Of a DNA stretch of 64,000 nucleotides, positions 35,001 to 48,778 are shown one piece after another (the stretch's first letter is position 1; each line of letters begins with the position of its first letter). The stretch comes from Lepisosteus oculatus (taxonomy: Eukaryota; Chordata; Actinopteri; Semionotiformes; Lepisosteidae). The DNA lies in assembly GCF_040954835.1 (NCBI RefSeq), contig NC_090712.1, forward strand, positions 1,311,284-1,375,283, in the 5' to 3' direction. The notes beneath the pieces are model-generated. The model saw only the letters and a list, made by a program, of their open reading frames with translations, ran no database searches and was not told the DNA's origin. Both the position numbers and the translations under genes were made by a program.

Positions 35001-38000
35001 AAGCATAAATACAAAATGGGAAATGCTGTGCTAGAAGAGGCTAATTAGGAAAAAGGATTTGGATGTTTATGGTGACATGTCATGTACTGTACATCTGCTT
35101 GCTAGACAATGTGCAGAAGAATTGAAAAGTCAAACAAAATGCTAGAACATACAATTATAAGCTTACAATATAAATCAAGGGATCATGCAGTTGTCTTATA
35201 CACTCAAAAGGCTGCTTCTCATTTAGAGTATTGTGTACAATTTTGGTCCCAGGGTTGTAGAAAACCTATTGCTGCTGTGGAATAATTTCATGAAAGAGCA
35301 GCCAGATATATTCTGGAGCTTAAAGGAACATCCCACACAGACCGGCTGAAGGACCTGATCCTTTTAAGTCTTGAACAGAGGCGACTATGTGAGGACCTGA
35401 CAGAAGCATTCACAATCCTCCAAGACACTGAGAAAGTTAACCCAGCCGATTTATTCAGAATGAAAACTGAAACTCAAACTCGAAGACACAAGTAAAAACC
35501 TTGTGGATGTGCACTTGAAACCAAGAACTGGAGGCGCGTCCTTACACAAAGGGGTGTGAGAGTATGGAACAAGCTGCCCAGGCATGTTGATGAAGCCAAT
35601 ACACTGTTTCTCTCAAGAAACTGCTGGATGAAATTCAGGGATCAACTAACTACCAGCTACCAAAACATCCAGATGGGCCAAATAGCCTCCTTTCTTGTAC
35701 CTGTTCATATATTCTTGTGTTTTCAGTCTAGGCTGTTGGTGGACCAGTAGGTGGTGCTCTCCCCTGTGGACCAGTTTTCCAAACCAGTGCCCCGGCTCGT
35801 GACTGGGGACACTGTGCTATTGGAGGTGCCATTTTCCTGATGAGATGTTGAAGACTGGTCGTATTTACCTGCTCGTTAAAGGTCCTGTGGCAACTGTTCA
35901 AAAGAGTAGGGGTATTGAACATGGTCATCTGACTGAAGTCCACTCTGGGGTTTGAAGAAGCTGGCCATCTCTAAACCTCCATCAGTTTGGTGGGTGAAAC
36001 ACCTGATCTGCAGTGCAGTGGGGCAGCTGGTGCATCACCGAGGTGGTGCTGCATTTCAAGTGGTTTAGAATCCTTTGGGATGAAAAGCTACATAGATGCA
36101 GTTAATTATTGCCATAATCATCCCAAACCACTTCATATATAGGAGGAGACCCACTTCATCCAGCATTAAAGTGTGTCTCTCATTTGTTACTCAGATAAAC
36201 TGCATCATGTCAGATGCTCACCATAAAATGCAAGTTGAACTGTGGTACATTTCTGTGCTGACTGGGGGCTGATTTTAAACCAGTGGAGAGAGAAGCTTCT
36301 GTGAGGGCCCTTCAGTCAGAGTGTGTGTGTGTTTTTTTTTTTCCTTCTCTTGAGCACATAGGAGGCACAACACTAACTAGCTGTCAGACGGGATCTGGGT
36401 TTTGTTGCTGCTCGTCAGTGTAAATTGCTGCCTTGGTTGGTTGCTATGGCTTTTCGCCTGTCGTGACTGCTTCAAACCCTGTTTGTTAGCTCAAGTGTGG
36501 TAATTAGAGAGCCGGCGTTGATTTCTGCTCCTCTTTGGCTCTGGAACTCCACAAATGGCAAAGAAGCCGAAATATTGTCCAGAACATCCTGTAGACATTT
36601 TGTATTTGTTTGACTACAGAGCTTGACAGTGGCTAGTCATGAGGACCTCTGGGCCATATCTTTTTAAATAGCACTTCACTTTTACTGTTGTGTTTAATGT
36701 TGTCGTCCCTGGCAGGCATAGGTCTTCGTTCCAAATTTTTGATGTTTCCGAGTTTTTCTTACGTTGAACTTGATTGTACCGGTACAATGGAATTCTTACT
36801 AGCAGAAAGTCTCTCGATTGTTAAAAAAGAGGTATAAAATGCGTAGTGCAAACAGTAAACAATGTACAAGTAAACAGTTTGAATGTAAGCAATGCAGACA
36901 TGTAAACAATGACTGCAGATGTGCAATAAATAAAATTACGATGAGGTAGATGGTGTAGGTGTGGTCCGAGGGGCATGGCCACATGTGTTTGGCAATCGCA
37001 CTGCTTGTGGGTAGAAGCTATTGAGGAATCTAGTGGTAAGTGTGCGTATGCTCTTATATCTCTTGCCTGAGGGCAGTGGGGTAAAGAGCTCATGCCCGGG
37101 GTGGTACTGTCCTCTGTGACGGCCAGAATTCTACCACGGCAGCGGTCCTCATAGAGCTGTTTAATCTCTGTGAGACCACAACCCATGATCTTCTGGGCCA
37201 CATTCACCACTCTCTGCAGTGACTTCCTCTCTCGAGAAGAGGTGTTGCCGTACCACACGGTGATCCCGTTGGTGAGGATGCTCTCGATGGTGCAGCAGTA
37301 GAAGTTCACCAACACGGTTACTGGCATCCCCCATCGCTTGAGGCACCTCAGGAAATAGAGGCGCTGTTGAGCCTTCTTCAAGATAATGTCCGTGTTCACG
37401 GTCCAGGTTAGATCATTAGGAAGGTGAATTCCCCAAAACGTAAAGCTGGTGACTGTTTCCACTTCCGTTCCACCAATACTGAGGGGCTGTGAGTGTGTGG
37501 CCTGTGTCTCCGAAAGTCCACTATTAGCTCTTTTGTTTTACTCACGATCATGTCCAGGTTATTGCTATGACATCACCTCAGCAGCTGTATGACTTCATCC
37601 CTGTAAGTGGACTCGTCATCATCGCTGATCAGGCCTATTATAGTGGTGTCATCCGCAAATGTAATGATGCGGTCGTTGCTGTGTCTTGCTGTGAGTGAAT
37701 AGGGAGTACAAACTTGACTCAGACAGCAGCCTTGTGGGGTGCCAGTGCTCAGGGTGAGTGGTGTTTTATTACCAATCCCCACCCAATCCGCACCACCTGT
37801 GGTCTCTCGATTAGGAAGTCCAGCAGCCAGTTGCACGCGGAGTTGCACAGTCCTAGTCCCCTGAGCGTTGTCACCAGTTGGCTGGGTACGATGGAATTGA
37901 ACGCTGAACTGATCGGACTCGGTCTACCAGTTTGCGCTTGAGGTGGCTCTGTGGCTCCGGTAGAGAGAGCAACAACCACAGGAAACCTTGTTCTCACTCA

Positions 38001-41000
38001 TGCGAAACGAACAAGACAGCGTGGCAAACCCCTGGTTTCATGTCCTCATCTCCTCGCACCTGAACCCTGATGCCCGGTGCCACGTGCACGTTGTGTTGGT
38101 TTTCGCAGCTGTGTAGACGTTCAGAGCTCCGAAGTGCACCAGAATGGATCGCGCTGAGCAAAGCATTTATTCTGTGGCGGGTTTTTTTTTCCTTCCCGGG
38201 AGGAAGCCCAATCTATGATTTCGTTTTCTGTGTTGTTCGACATGTAATTGTCTGTCTGTTGCTTCTCCGAAAAAAAAGTCTTTATTCACATCTGCTGCAG
38301 AGTCTCCGGCTTAACAAAAGCTTCAAGCTGTGGAGAAACTAAATTAAGTGGTGATCAGACTAAATGTGGGCCTTCAAATATTTAGCAAAGTGTGTTGTAA
38401 AATTACTTTCACCTTGACTGGGGTCTGCTTTTATGGACCAGATGACGCCGTAGGCAAACAGCCGGTTGGGGCCCTTCATGAAGAGACGGGGGGCTTCCCC
38501 GAGTGTCGGCACACAGCCCTTTCGTTGGTCCAGCCCACCGTTCGCTACGGAGCAGGCTGTCAGAGGAAGGGGCGGCCTGCTGATCTCCAGGGGCTTGTTT
38601 CCTTTCACTGAGCCTTTGGAGATCCAGCTGACCAGGCTGCTGTCGGCCTGCGTGGAGGTGAGCTGAAGGATGCTGGCTGGGCTGTCCAGTGTTCCCCCGG
38701 GGCAGGAGGATTGCCCGGACACATGGGGAATTTCCATGATGTAATCAAAGGAAGTACTTTTACCTTTCAACTGTCCGTGGTTTTAATTTAAAGGGCCATT
38801 TTCATGCTTACTGCGGTCATAGGTGTTTCTTTAGGGTGACATTATGGAATTCCGAAGTAAAAAGCAATCATCTTTGTTTGCGTGAAGGTGGTGCATGTAC
38901 CTGTGATGAGAATACAGTTGCCCAGCCCAGAAGCACGGGGGGGTAGATCAGTGCTTTTCAGGGCACAGTAGAACATGCTGCAAACATGCATACACCCCAC
39001 AGAAGGTGCCCAAGTCCAGAATCATATCCAGGACATAAGAGCCTTGGGGCAGCAACACTAATTGTCCCACTACAATGTTGCTGCAATTGTTTGTAACTTC
39101 AGTACAGCTTATTTTAAAATTCGAGAAGCCTTTGAACAGCCTCCACCCTGTAGTAAGTAGTTCTTATAGGAACACTCGGGATTAAATATCCATCAAGGTC
39201 TTAACTGCAATTGCACATTACCTGTACCATAGAGCTATACTGAATTAAAGACAAGGCCTCTATCCAAACTGCTTAATACTGTGTATTTCAAAGGCTGATC
39301 GTAGTGCAAATTGAGAATGATTTCCTTAAATGGAGAGAACTGTAGTTTCTTCATGTCATGTCACACTTCCTAAGGATTTTCAGCTTCTAATAAGCTCGTT
39401 AGCGTAGAATTTATTATCTTGCCTAGGTTTACGGCCTGATTTGCATTCCCTGTCTATTGATTTCCCTGGTGATCTAGATACCTGTGAAGGGGAATTAACG
39501 AAAATGTCTTTGTGTTTGTAACCTGCAAGCTGAGGCGAAATTGAATGCGTCAGAGCTGTGTCTGTGACCGCAGACCGCCAGGCATGTGGTAGAGGCCGTA
39601 TTGCTTGTAAACGTGGGTGAGGTTGTGGCCTTAGCTGGGGACAGAGGTTCGTATCCAGCTGGATGGAGACATTACTCTTTCTTTTGAGAGCTGGGTTTGT
39701 CTTCAGCTTAAATGAAGTCTGAGTGAAGTAAGTCTTGTGTCTTCTTTCTTGGTTGTAACGCAGATGTGAATGCTGTCAATCCTGGCTGATGTGGGGATAG
39801 TAATTTTGTTTTACACGCCTTTATTATTTAAAGCGGCTTGCATCTGACCTCTGGCCTGGGCATGAAGAACACCATGTGTTCTGTACCCTGGGCTACAGCC
39901 CTGTGTAGCCAAGAGGTCCCGATGCCCCAGTCAGAGGGAGAGCTCTCTCCCCAGAGCCACTTCTTTCAACCTCCAGGACCCGGTGCAACGTTTAACGATT
40001 TTCTTCATAAAAATAACCTTTTACAAATGAAGTTCATTGAATCTTCCTCCATTGTCACCCAGAGGGATTTCTGTATTTAAAAGGCCCACTGGGGAGGACT
40101 TCATCTTCACCAGTCCAGCCTGGTATGGATGAGTTATGAGCCATCACCCCAGTGACAAGGACTGAAAGGAGTCTGGGCTGAAATGGCTTCTTACAGCGGA
40201 TGGAACTCTGGGTATCAGGAAATGGAGAAAATCCTGCTCATTTAGCTGTAATGAGGTCTTGAGGGAAAGGAAGGGGGCTGTGGAATACAGAGGAGAGTGC
40301 TTTTGTCACTCCCTCTTGGAGAGGGACAAGTCATACATACAAATCGCACTAATCCCTGTTTCATCCCAGATCAAACCAAGTTACGATAAATCCTCTTATT
40401 GTTTAATTATACTCCTGGATTTGACATCACTTTGCTCAGTTCCTATAGAGGTGGAGTAAGAAAATCTTTTCTTTGCATGCTGCAGAAGTAGCATAACATT
40501 CCATTAGAACATAAAATGGATTACAAACCAGAGGAAGCCCTTTGATCTCTTTCATCCATTTGGTAGTATGTGGTTGACCCAAGCATCTCATCCAGCTGTT
40601 TTTTGAAAGAAGCATCAGCTACATAACAGGGTATCCTCTTCCACACTCCTGTACTCAAATCCTGTGCATAAAGATGTGCCTTCTATCCTCCTGTTTAAAA
40701 GCAGTTCCTCATACCTTCCACCGATTTCATTCTGTTCATTTGCATACCCCGGAGATACTTTTTAGACCAGGGGTGCCCAACCTTGTTAATGTAAGATCTA
40801 CTTTTTCATTTGCCAATCCAGTGCGGTCTACCAGTGTGAATTTGAAGCTCTGATATAGGAAAAACAGACTGTGGACACATCGGGACAATAACGATACCCA
40901 TCACTAAAATGACAGCAAATAAAAGCAAGTGACTCATGCTACAGTGAACAAGTAATGTTCCCCAGTTTAGAAAAAAGAATATCCTACTATGAGCATTGGC

Positions 41001-44000
41001 ACTGAGAAGCTTACTGGAGAACTCTTGTAATTTTTTTGAACGTGTTGACACTGCTGATCATGTCTCTTGGCAATAACCAAGAGAACGTTCTTGGGTGGCA
41101 CACACAATAATCTTTATTTAAAGAGCTCCTGTAGCCTTTTTTTCCAGTGTCAGCCAGCACTCAGGGAAGAGACTTTTACAACCCATTCGCCAAGGGTTAA
41201 ACACACAAGGGCAGTAAAATGTACGACATTACATGCACAGATCTGAATGAATCAAAAAAAGTAGTCAAATAGCCCGTTTATTTTTTGCCAAACCTTCTTG
41301 CGATCGATCGACTGGCAAGCTCTCCGATGCGAGCGACTGGCAGGGCACCCCTGCTTTAGACATTCAGACCCTTTCATGTGTAAAACCAGTGAAACAGCCA
41401 CTGAACGTCACTAATGCGTTTCGCGCTGCGTGAGGTGTGACAGCTGCTTCGCTCACTCAAAAATAACAGCCTTGCTGTTCGAACTCGCAGCATGTTTTTC
41501 TTAAGAACACGCCGAGCTGAACTGCTGTCTTTGGGAATCCCCTGCTGCCTTGCTGCAGAAAGGCTGGCTGACAGTGCCGTGCACATCAGTGCTGCTTGTG
41601 GGTTCAGTTGCTTTTAAGCAAGTTCCCGGAGATGTGCATCACCCTTTCAGACTGCGAGACAATAGCAGCTATAGCTGCTATAGCAGCTCAGGCTATAGGA
41701 TATAAATAAAAATGCTTGTGATAGTGGTTTTTTGAGTGTAGCAGAGCACAGCTGCAGAACTAGAAACAGATTGTGGAAGTGAATGAACAGGCGATTTAAT
41801 TTATAAAGTAAGAGATGTGTTCTCCACTAGGAAATAGCTATTTGAAAAACTACAATATATTTAAGATTATTATCATATTAGGTTCTATGTTTGGAACAAA
41901 GCTGTACATTTAGAGCTTGTGTGTATTTGTCGAACTGCCCTTCGGTTCCCGGGTCAGTTGTTTCTGTTCTTGTGAGGCAGAAAGTGCACCTGTTGAGCAA
42001 TCAGTGTTCTTTTTGAATAGTTTTCTTACACTGTTTTACCTCACTGGCACGTGCAGGTGACTCATTAACATTTGCAGCTGTTTCTGAAGCGATCCTGAAT
42101 AATTTATCCAGGTGGAAGTATATTAGCTTATTCTAGGTCAGGTGGGGAGCTGCGTCAGCATGTGTAGTCTGCAAAGGAGCAAGTAATGGGTTTATTCCAT
42201 GCTGAAAAGAGAAGAGAGAAAACGCAACGTTTCGGCTGTGAAGCCTTCTTCAGATGTGAGGGTGACTGTTTAGTGATGGATTCATTTTTCCTGGCTGTGA
42301 TATCTTTGCCATCTGCATTTCGTAAAGTCGGACCCATGAAGCTGGCTTGTGCTAGCCACCAGCGAAGCCCCTAGGACTCGCCCATCAAAAGCTTGAAAAG
42401 CTGAAGCGTCTCTGAACATGACCTCACTAAATCAAGGAACAGTCGCCCTCACACCTGAAGAAGGCTTCACAGCCGAAACGTTGCGTTTTCTCTCTTCTCT
42501 TTTCAGCAGGGAATAGACCTATTAGCTTATTCTTGTCAGTCTTCCAAAAGAAGAATTATTTATGAAAATGCATGAAACATATCGGGGGAAAAACGTAATG
42601 GAATTATCTTGTGTACCTGGACCTGAACTTGTTTTTCACCCATAGATGTGTCATTAAAAAAGAAAAGCTTTAATAGATTGGCGAATGAGGCTAAAAAACC
42701 AGTTCCTGCAGTGACACCTGGACACGCCCTTGAAGGAAGACAATACTGTAACATTGGCAGTGATTTCCTTTGAGTTTGAATTGCTGAGATAATGAAGCGG
42801 CCCCAGGGCAGTTCGTTCTCCACCTCGCCTTGTGATTTGGCTCCTCTGTGACGTGGCGGTCTTTCTCTTCCTGTTTGTGGTTTAAACACGGGCTCGGGTT
42901 ATAACCTGCTTAGCTGGAGCCACAGTTTTTTTGGAGGGGTATTTGTGCTCGTGAAAGAATGTGAACCTTCATTTTCGTTTTGGGAGCTCACTATTCTGCG
43001 TGGTGTTTTTTTAATGAGGAAACTGATCTTGAACACTGCTGTCCTGGCCAGTCCTACCTCACCTCAGACTTTGGTTGAACATGCCTCTTGTGCCTGAATA
43101 ATATGGTAAAGCTCCAGACTTTATAACTGCAGCTTGTGGGGCAGAGCAGAATTTAGGGAGGTGATGTTCATAGAGCCCTGTTGTCCTGTAGTGGCCCATA
43201 GTTTGATGTGTGAATAAAGGGGACAAAGCTGAGCTGAATTGTTTTATTTAAGCCAGTGTGGAAACAACCACATTGACTTGTGTGGGTTTATATCTTGATT
43301 TTGACTGATTCTTGTTACTGACTCTGCTGGTTTGCATATTGTGGAGGTGCTTTGTGCCAGATTCAGTATGCCACAGAGACCTTCAGTACTTTTTAGATGT
43401 GCTCTGTTGAAGGACTTCACTCTGAGATGAGCTCTAGAATACAGACTGGGCTGTAACTGGGCTCTGTTGTCATCAGCCTGGTGCCAGGCCAGTAGGCAGA
43501 CAGACAGACAGACGCTGCTGCTCAACAGGGCGACGATTCCCAGTTCCCAAGAGGAAGGTCCTGAAGACGAGCACTGGGTTTTTAAACCTCAGCTTCCGCT
43601 TTCACAATGAGGCCTGGCTGTTAAAGAAAGGCATTTCAAACTTCTGTCTCTCTGCTAGTTGACCAGACTTAGTCTCAGTTCCCAATCCAAGGTCTTGTGC
43701 TGTAGCTGAAAAACGAGAGAGCCATCACTTCCAAAACACCTCCTAGGACCTTAACTCCAGCTGTTACTTTAAAAGAGGGCTGGTAGGAAGTTATTGATCT
43801 GATTTACAGGAAGTATTGTTGAGTGAATTATTCACTCTGTTTTCTTAGTCTGGCACTGAAAACGTGTGTGAGGTGTGAATGTTGTAGAATATGGTTACTG
43901 TTTTACAGTTCCCAGGTTAATAACAATAATTGCTTACACTTATATAGCACTTTCATGATTGGTAAGTGCCAATGGGAAATTTGGCCAGGACGCCAGGGTT

Positions 44001-47000
44001 ACACACCTACTCTTTTCGAGAAACGCCCTGAGATTTTTAATGACCACAGAGTCATACAGGTTATGCAGGGTCCTGCTATTGGACAAATATTGTAAAATAT
44101 GGGTCACTGTGTTATTCCCTGTTGTAACTTGTTTTATTAGATTAACAGTGCCTTTGTTAATCTAGTCATTATTCCTTGATAATATGAATAGTTATTAACA
44201 TGGTTATAATTAGATATTAACAATAATAAAAATATAAATATATATGTGCGGTCTTGACACACAAATCTGGAAGCGTGAAGCAAGGACAAGCGCAGGAGTA
44301 TGTGGCAGATTTTCCTTGCTGATTATGTGTGGCCTGAAGCAGACAGCTGGTCTTTATTCCACGGGCACAGAAGTATCATGGGGAAACTGGTTGTTTACTG
44401 TATGTTAATAAGACAGGTATCTGTAATGTCAGCCTTTTGGAATGTAACTTCTCGAGGTTCAGCTGAGTTTTGTTTTCCCGCTTGTGCGTTAAACCAAGAG
44501 AGGCTGATGTGAATTCCTGTTTTCTGGGGATGTGCTCCCAGGTCCACCATAGCTGGGGAGGCCACCTGTCTCGCTGCCTTTAAACCATCCAATACAGAAG
44601 GGCAGTGATTGGACAGCACTCTGTTTGACTGCCACTTGAGCCTGTAGACCAGTCCAGGCACCGGCAGAACCGGCGAGCGGGGTCTCGAGCTCGCAGGCCC
44701 GGTCCAGGCGCCGACAGAACCAGTGAGGAGGGTCTCGAACTCGTAGTCCGGTTCAGGACCCAGGAGAACCAGTGAGTGAAGTCTCGAATACACGGCCCGG
44801 TCCAGGACCCAGCAGAACCAGTGAGCGAGGTCTCGAATACACGGCCCGGTCCAGGACCTGGGAGAACCACTAAGCGGGGTCTCAAGCTTGCAGGCCCAGT
44901 CCAGAACCCGGCAGAATCAGTGAGCGGGGTCTCGAACTCGCAGGCCCGTTCCAGGACCCGGCAGAACCAGTGAGCGGGGTCTCGAGCTCGCAGGCCCGGT
45001 CCAGAACCCGGCAGAACCAGTGAGCTCTTCAGCTGTAGTGAACTTTGCAAAAGGCACAGATTTGATCGTGTTGTGGAAAGGTCAGAGATGATACAAGCTT
45101 TAAATTCAGAGCCATTCGCACACCCTGTGAGTGGGGTGAGCAAAGGGTTGTGTGCCCAGAGTTCCCCTATGAAGTGGACCTGAGCAGAGCGCTAGTTCTG
45201 CAGCTGAAGATCTGTCAGGTGCCGTATCCTCTGTGGAAGGATCTGATTACTGATCAATATACATGGCTGCTGAAGGAGCTGATGGCGGATTGGAACTTGA
45301 CAGGTACCTCCGTCTCTCCATTAAGTAGCCAGCAACACTAGACAGGCGGAGAGCCCTGGAGCTGGAGCTCTGTTGTGCCATTGTTGTATTTAAACTCTTT
45401 AGCTGTGCATATATCTTTTAATCTTCAATTTCCATATTTAACATGTAAGGAAACCATTTTGAGCCATGTCCTAAATGGACAGTGTGGGAATAATAAAGGT
45501 ATTGAAGGTTATCTGATATGCAACAACCAGTCGTGCTTTTGCCATGCAAATGTGCATCTCTGTATGCAAAAGCATGACACTGTACGTTTGATGGTGGAGT
45601 TTTTTTTACAATTGGCAGAGGTATACTGGTTTGAAGTGCAGGAGGTGGGAAGGATGTAGCAGGTACAAGAAGGCTGAGTGATGGAACAGCTGTTCCTGTG
45701 ATCTCAAAGACCAGTGGAGCTTCTGCACGTTTTTGGTGTCTGATTCAGTGTTTGCCTGAAGATAGAAAGCAGTTGATCGTGAATGTATCATATGCAACAC
45801 TCTACTCGGATGTACCTGCTGAGCAATAGCTCATGTACAGTACAATATGTACTTTAATATGTAGAATAATTCATGAGATTGTAGGGGAGGAAAAGAACAG
45901 TTTCTTTGTTGCACAGTGTAACTGCTGTGTGAGAGCACTGGCCAGTTGCTTGGCTGTTATGTGATGGATTTATTTTTCCTGGCTGCGATATCTTCGCCAG
46001 CTGCGTTTCGTATAGTCGGACCCGTGAAGCTGGCCTTCGCTAGCCACCAGCGAAGCCCCTAGGACTCGCCCATCAAAAGCTTGAAAAGCTGAAGCGTCTC
46101 TGAACATGTCCTCACTAAATCAAAGCACAGGAAGGGCTGAGGCTCCTGGACAAGCCCAGAGCTTCCCAGAGCTCCCAGCAAACTGCTCCGGCTCCCCAAG
46201 AAGCCTTCAGGGACTCCCTCTGCCTTTTAAGGTTTTATCAAAGAGGAAGAAGAGGAAAAAAATCTGTTCCTTTCTCTGGGGTTGAGTGTCAGTTGCACAG
46301 CAACGTCTTCATCATGAATCTGAGTTAACCTTTCAAGTACTGCAGACAAAGGAGACTCCAAGTCATGGGAGCTGTAATCTACTTAAGAGAATGTACAACA
46401 TCTCTACAAAGATAGAGCAAATGTAGGAAACGCGACACCCCAGGATTTGGGTCCTGGGTTGAATTTTGGACTCGGATGCCTGTATTTTCTCCTTTTCTCC
46501 AGGTGCTCAGGTTTTGTCCCTCTGTTTGATGAGCTGGTCTAAAATGTCACGTTCTCTGTGACCCAGTGACCCAGACCTCAGTCCCGCCTTGTGACTTCTG
46601 TCCCTGGGATAAACTCCCCTGTGTCTCAGCCCAACCAGTATCAGCGGCGTCCTGATAAAGGATAGATCGGTGAATCAGATACCTTTCCAGGAATTATTCT
46701 GGGTTCTTCTCAGCTACTTTTATTAGTTTCTGTTTCGGTTAAAAAGCTAAAAGAAAAATGGCTGCTTTGTCTGCTGAAGTTTGAAAATTCCCTTAGCAGT
46801 TGAAAGATTCCAGCCATCTATGGCCTTTAGGCGCTGTGCTTTTCTTTTAAGTAAAAGTGTTTATAAATGGAGTTAATCTTGGAATTGGCATTCGCAGAGG
46901 CTCAGACTTGTGTGAGCCTTGAGATTAAGAGTAAACAGTGAAGAAACAGGATTAGAAAGTGCCGGCACTAGACAGCCAGAGATCAAAGCTTTCTTTAAAA

Positions 47001-48743
47001 CAAACCAAATAAGAAATGAATGGAAATCTGGGACTGTGGAGCCCTTCAGCACAGGAACTGCACCCCTGAGCCCCACACTGAAGTGCTTGTGCTACTGTGT
47101 ACCTGCACATTTACAGAACGTTACACCGAGTGATGAAGCTTTGAATACCGTGTATGTCTTAAGAGGATCTCTCTCCAAACTTTTTACTCCATCCTTTGAC
47201 CTCCAAAGAAAATCCACTGGAAATTAGGACTCGTGCACTGTTTCTCTTTTTTGTATGCACACCGTTTGGCTAAAGCATGTCCTTTTAAATTGCTAGTGGT
47301 TAAGATCAGTGTGCTCCTTTTTTTTTGTGAGTTTTGATTGACGTTTCTGGATTGGTGTTTCTGTTTCTGTTTTTCATTCCTGCCAAGCAGCCCGATGTTA
47401 TCAATGTACAGTAATTCAGGTGGGGAGCTGCATCAGTATGCGTAGGCTGCAAAGGAACAAGTAATAGGCTTATTCCATGCCTTTTCAGCATGGAATAATG
47501 TTATCAATGCCATTCTCTGCAGAAAGGCTGTGACAATATACATTTCTACACGGAAAGGCATACAGGAATTGCATTACTGCCCCTTTTCTGTTTTACTGTA
47601 TGAATAGGGAGGCTTTTTCCAGTCCTCGATCTGATTGGTTGGTGGAAAGTTTCATAGACCAGATGTGCAGGTCAAAATCTGAGATTTCAGAGAAGATGGA
47701 TCTGCTTTATGTTGTAACGGAAACCGAAAGTAAGATACAGTACCGCTGCTCTGAATAACCCTGGTTAAAGCTGTAAGACGCCAATATAAGGGCCCCAGCG
47801 TGCCAGTGCTGAAGGGCAGATGCAGATCTTGATTTAAAATGGTCAGGCAAGCAATGTTACATGGAATTATAAACTCAATTTTTTATGCGTCTGTATTACA
47901 AATCGCTAATAGTCAAGAAACAAAGCAAGATCTGAAACATCCACTGTAAGACAACGGAATTTGGAATTATAGGATCTTTTACAAGGGCTCCTTTGGGTTT
48001 TTCTTTCCTGAATGCAGTAATGGGATTCATGTTAGTAACTACAAACCACCCTTCTGTGGTTGTTGCAAAACAAAGGTTGCATCTCCTCACCATATTACTG
48101 TGGATTGGTACATACTGGATTAGGAGAATGAGTGAGGGAGTATCTTATTAGCTCCACAAAGTTGCAGAGGTTGCAGAGTGTGCTATCGATAATACGAGAC
48201 TTTAAGTATTTTAAAATGTTTATTTCATTTCTCAGAAAAAAATAGCATCAGTGCTCTTTAACAGAATTGGTTTCTCATTTTGAAACATGACATGGCCAAA
48301 TGATTTGGACTGGACGAGCGGCATTCAGGTCACGAGACAGCTGGATGGGGCCACATTTGCTCTGAGGGGAGAATTTGTTCCATGTTTACTCTAAATGAAC
48401 TGGAAAGAAAGTCTAATCTTATCTGCAGGCTGCATGGGTGCTCTGTTTCTGGCTAGATTTGAAATTTCAGACAGTTCAGGTTGCGAAATGGAGAGCCCAT
48501 TCAGTTACGGAAATCTCATTTGAATGTCATGCTCTTATTCTCTTTTATAATTCCCCTTGGTTTGTTTAAGAGTTATTTTATACTTCCTTCAGTTCTACGT
48601 TTGGACATTCCTAAGGCTGGCTATCAGATTGTTTTGTTTTGAGAGCACTGAATGCCAATGCAGTCAGGTTACGCATGATGAGGAATTCGCTGGTGTGAAT
48701 TCTTTTGGCTACCATTTTACAGGTTAAAGTGCCGCAATCAGTA

Positions 48744-48778
<35 letters not shown>

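Larger units (their letters stand above)
42121..42533. mobile_element. Penelope-terminal hairpin element with 163-bp cargo loop and target duplication
   Basis: Inverted arms (about 42136-42270 and 42438-42519) of the Penelope terminal sequence enclose a 163-bp unit at 42273-42435. The direct repeat tattagcttattct flanks the whole (42121-42134 and 42520-42533), a 14-bp target duplication. The right arm carries the hammerhead-like core at 42455-42490. Confidence 0.8.
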
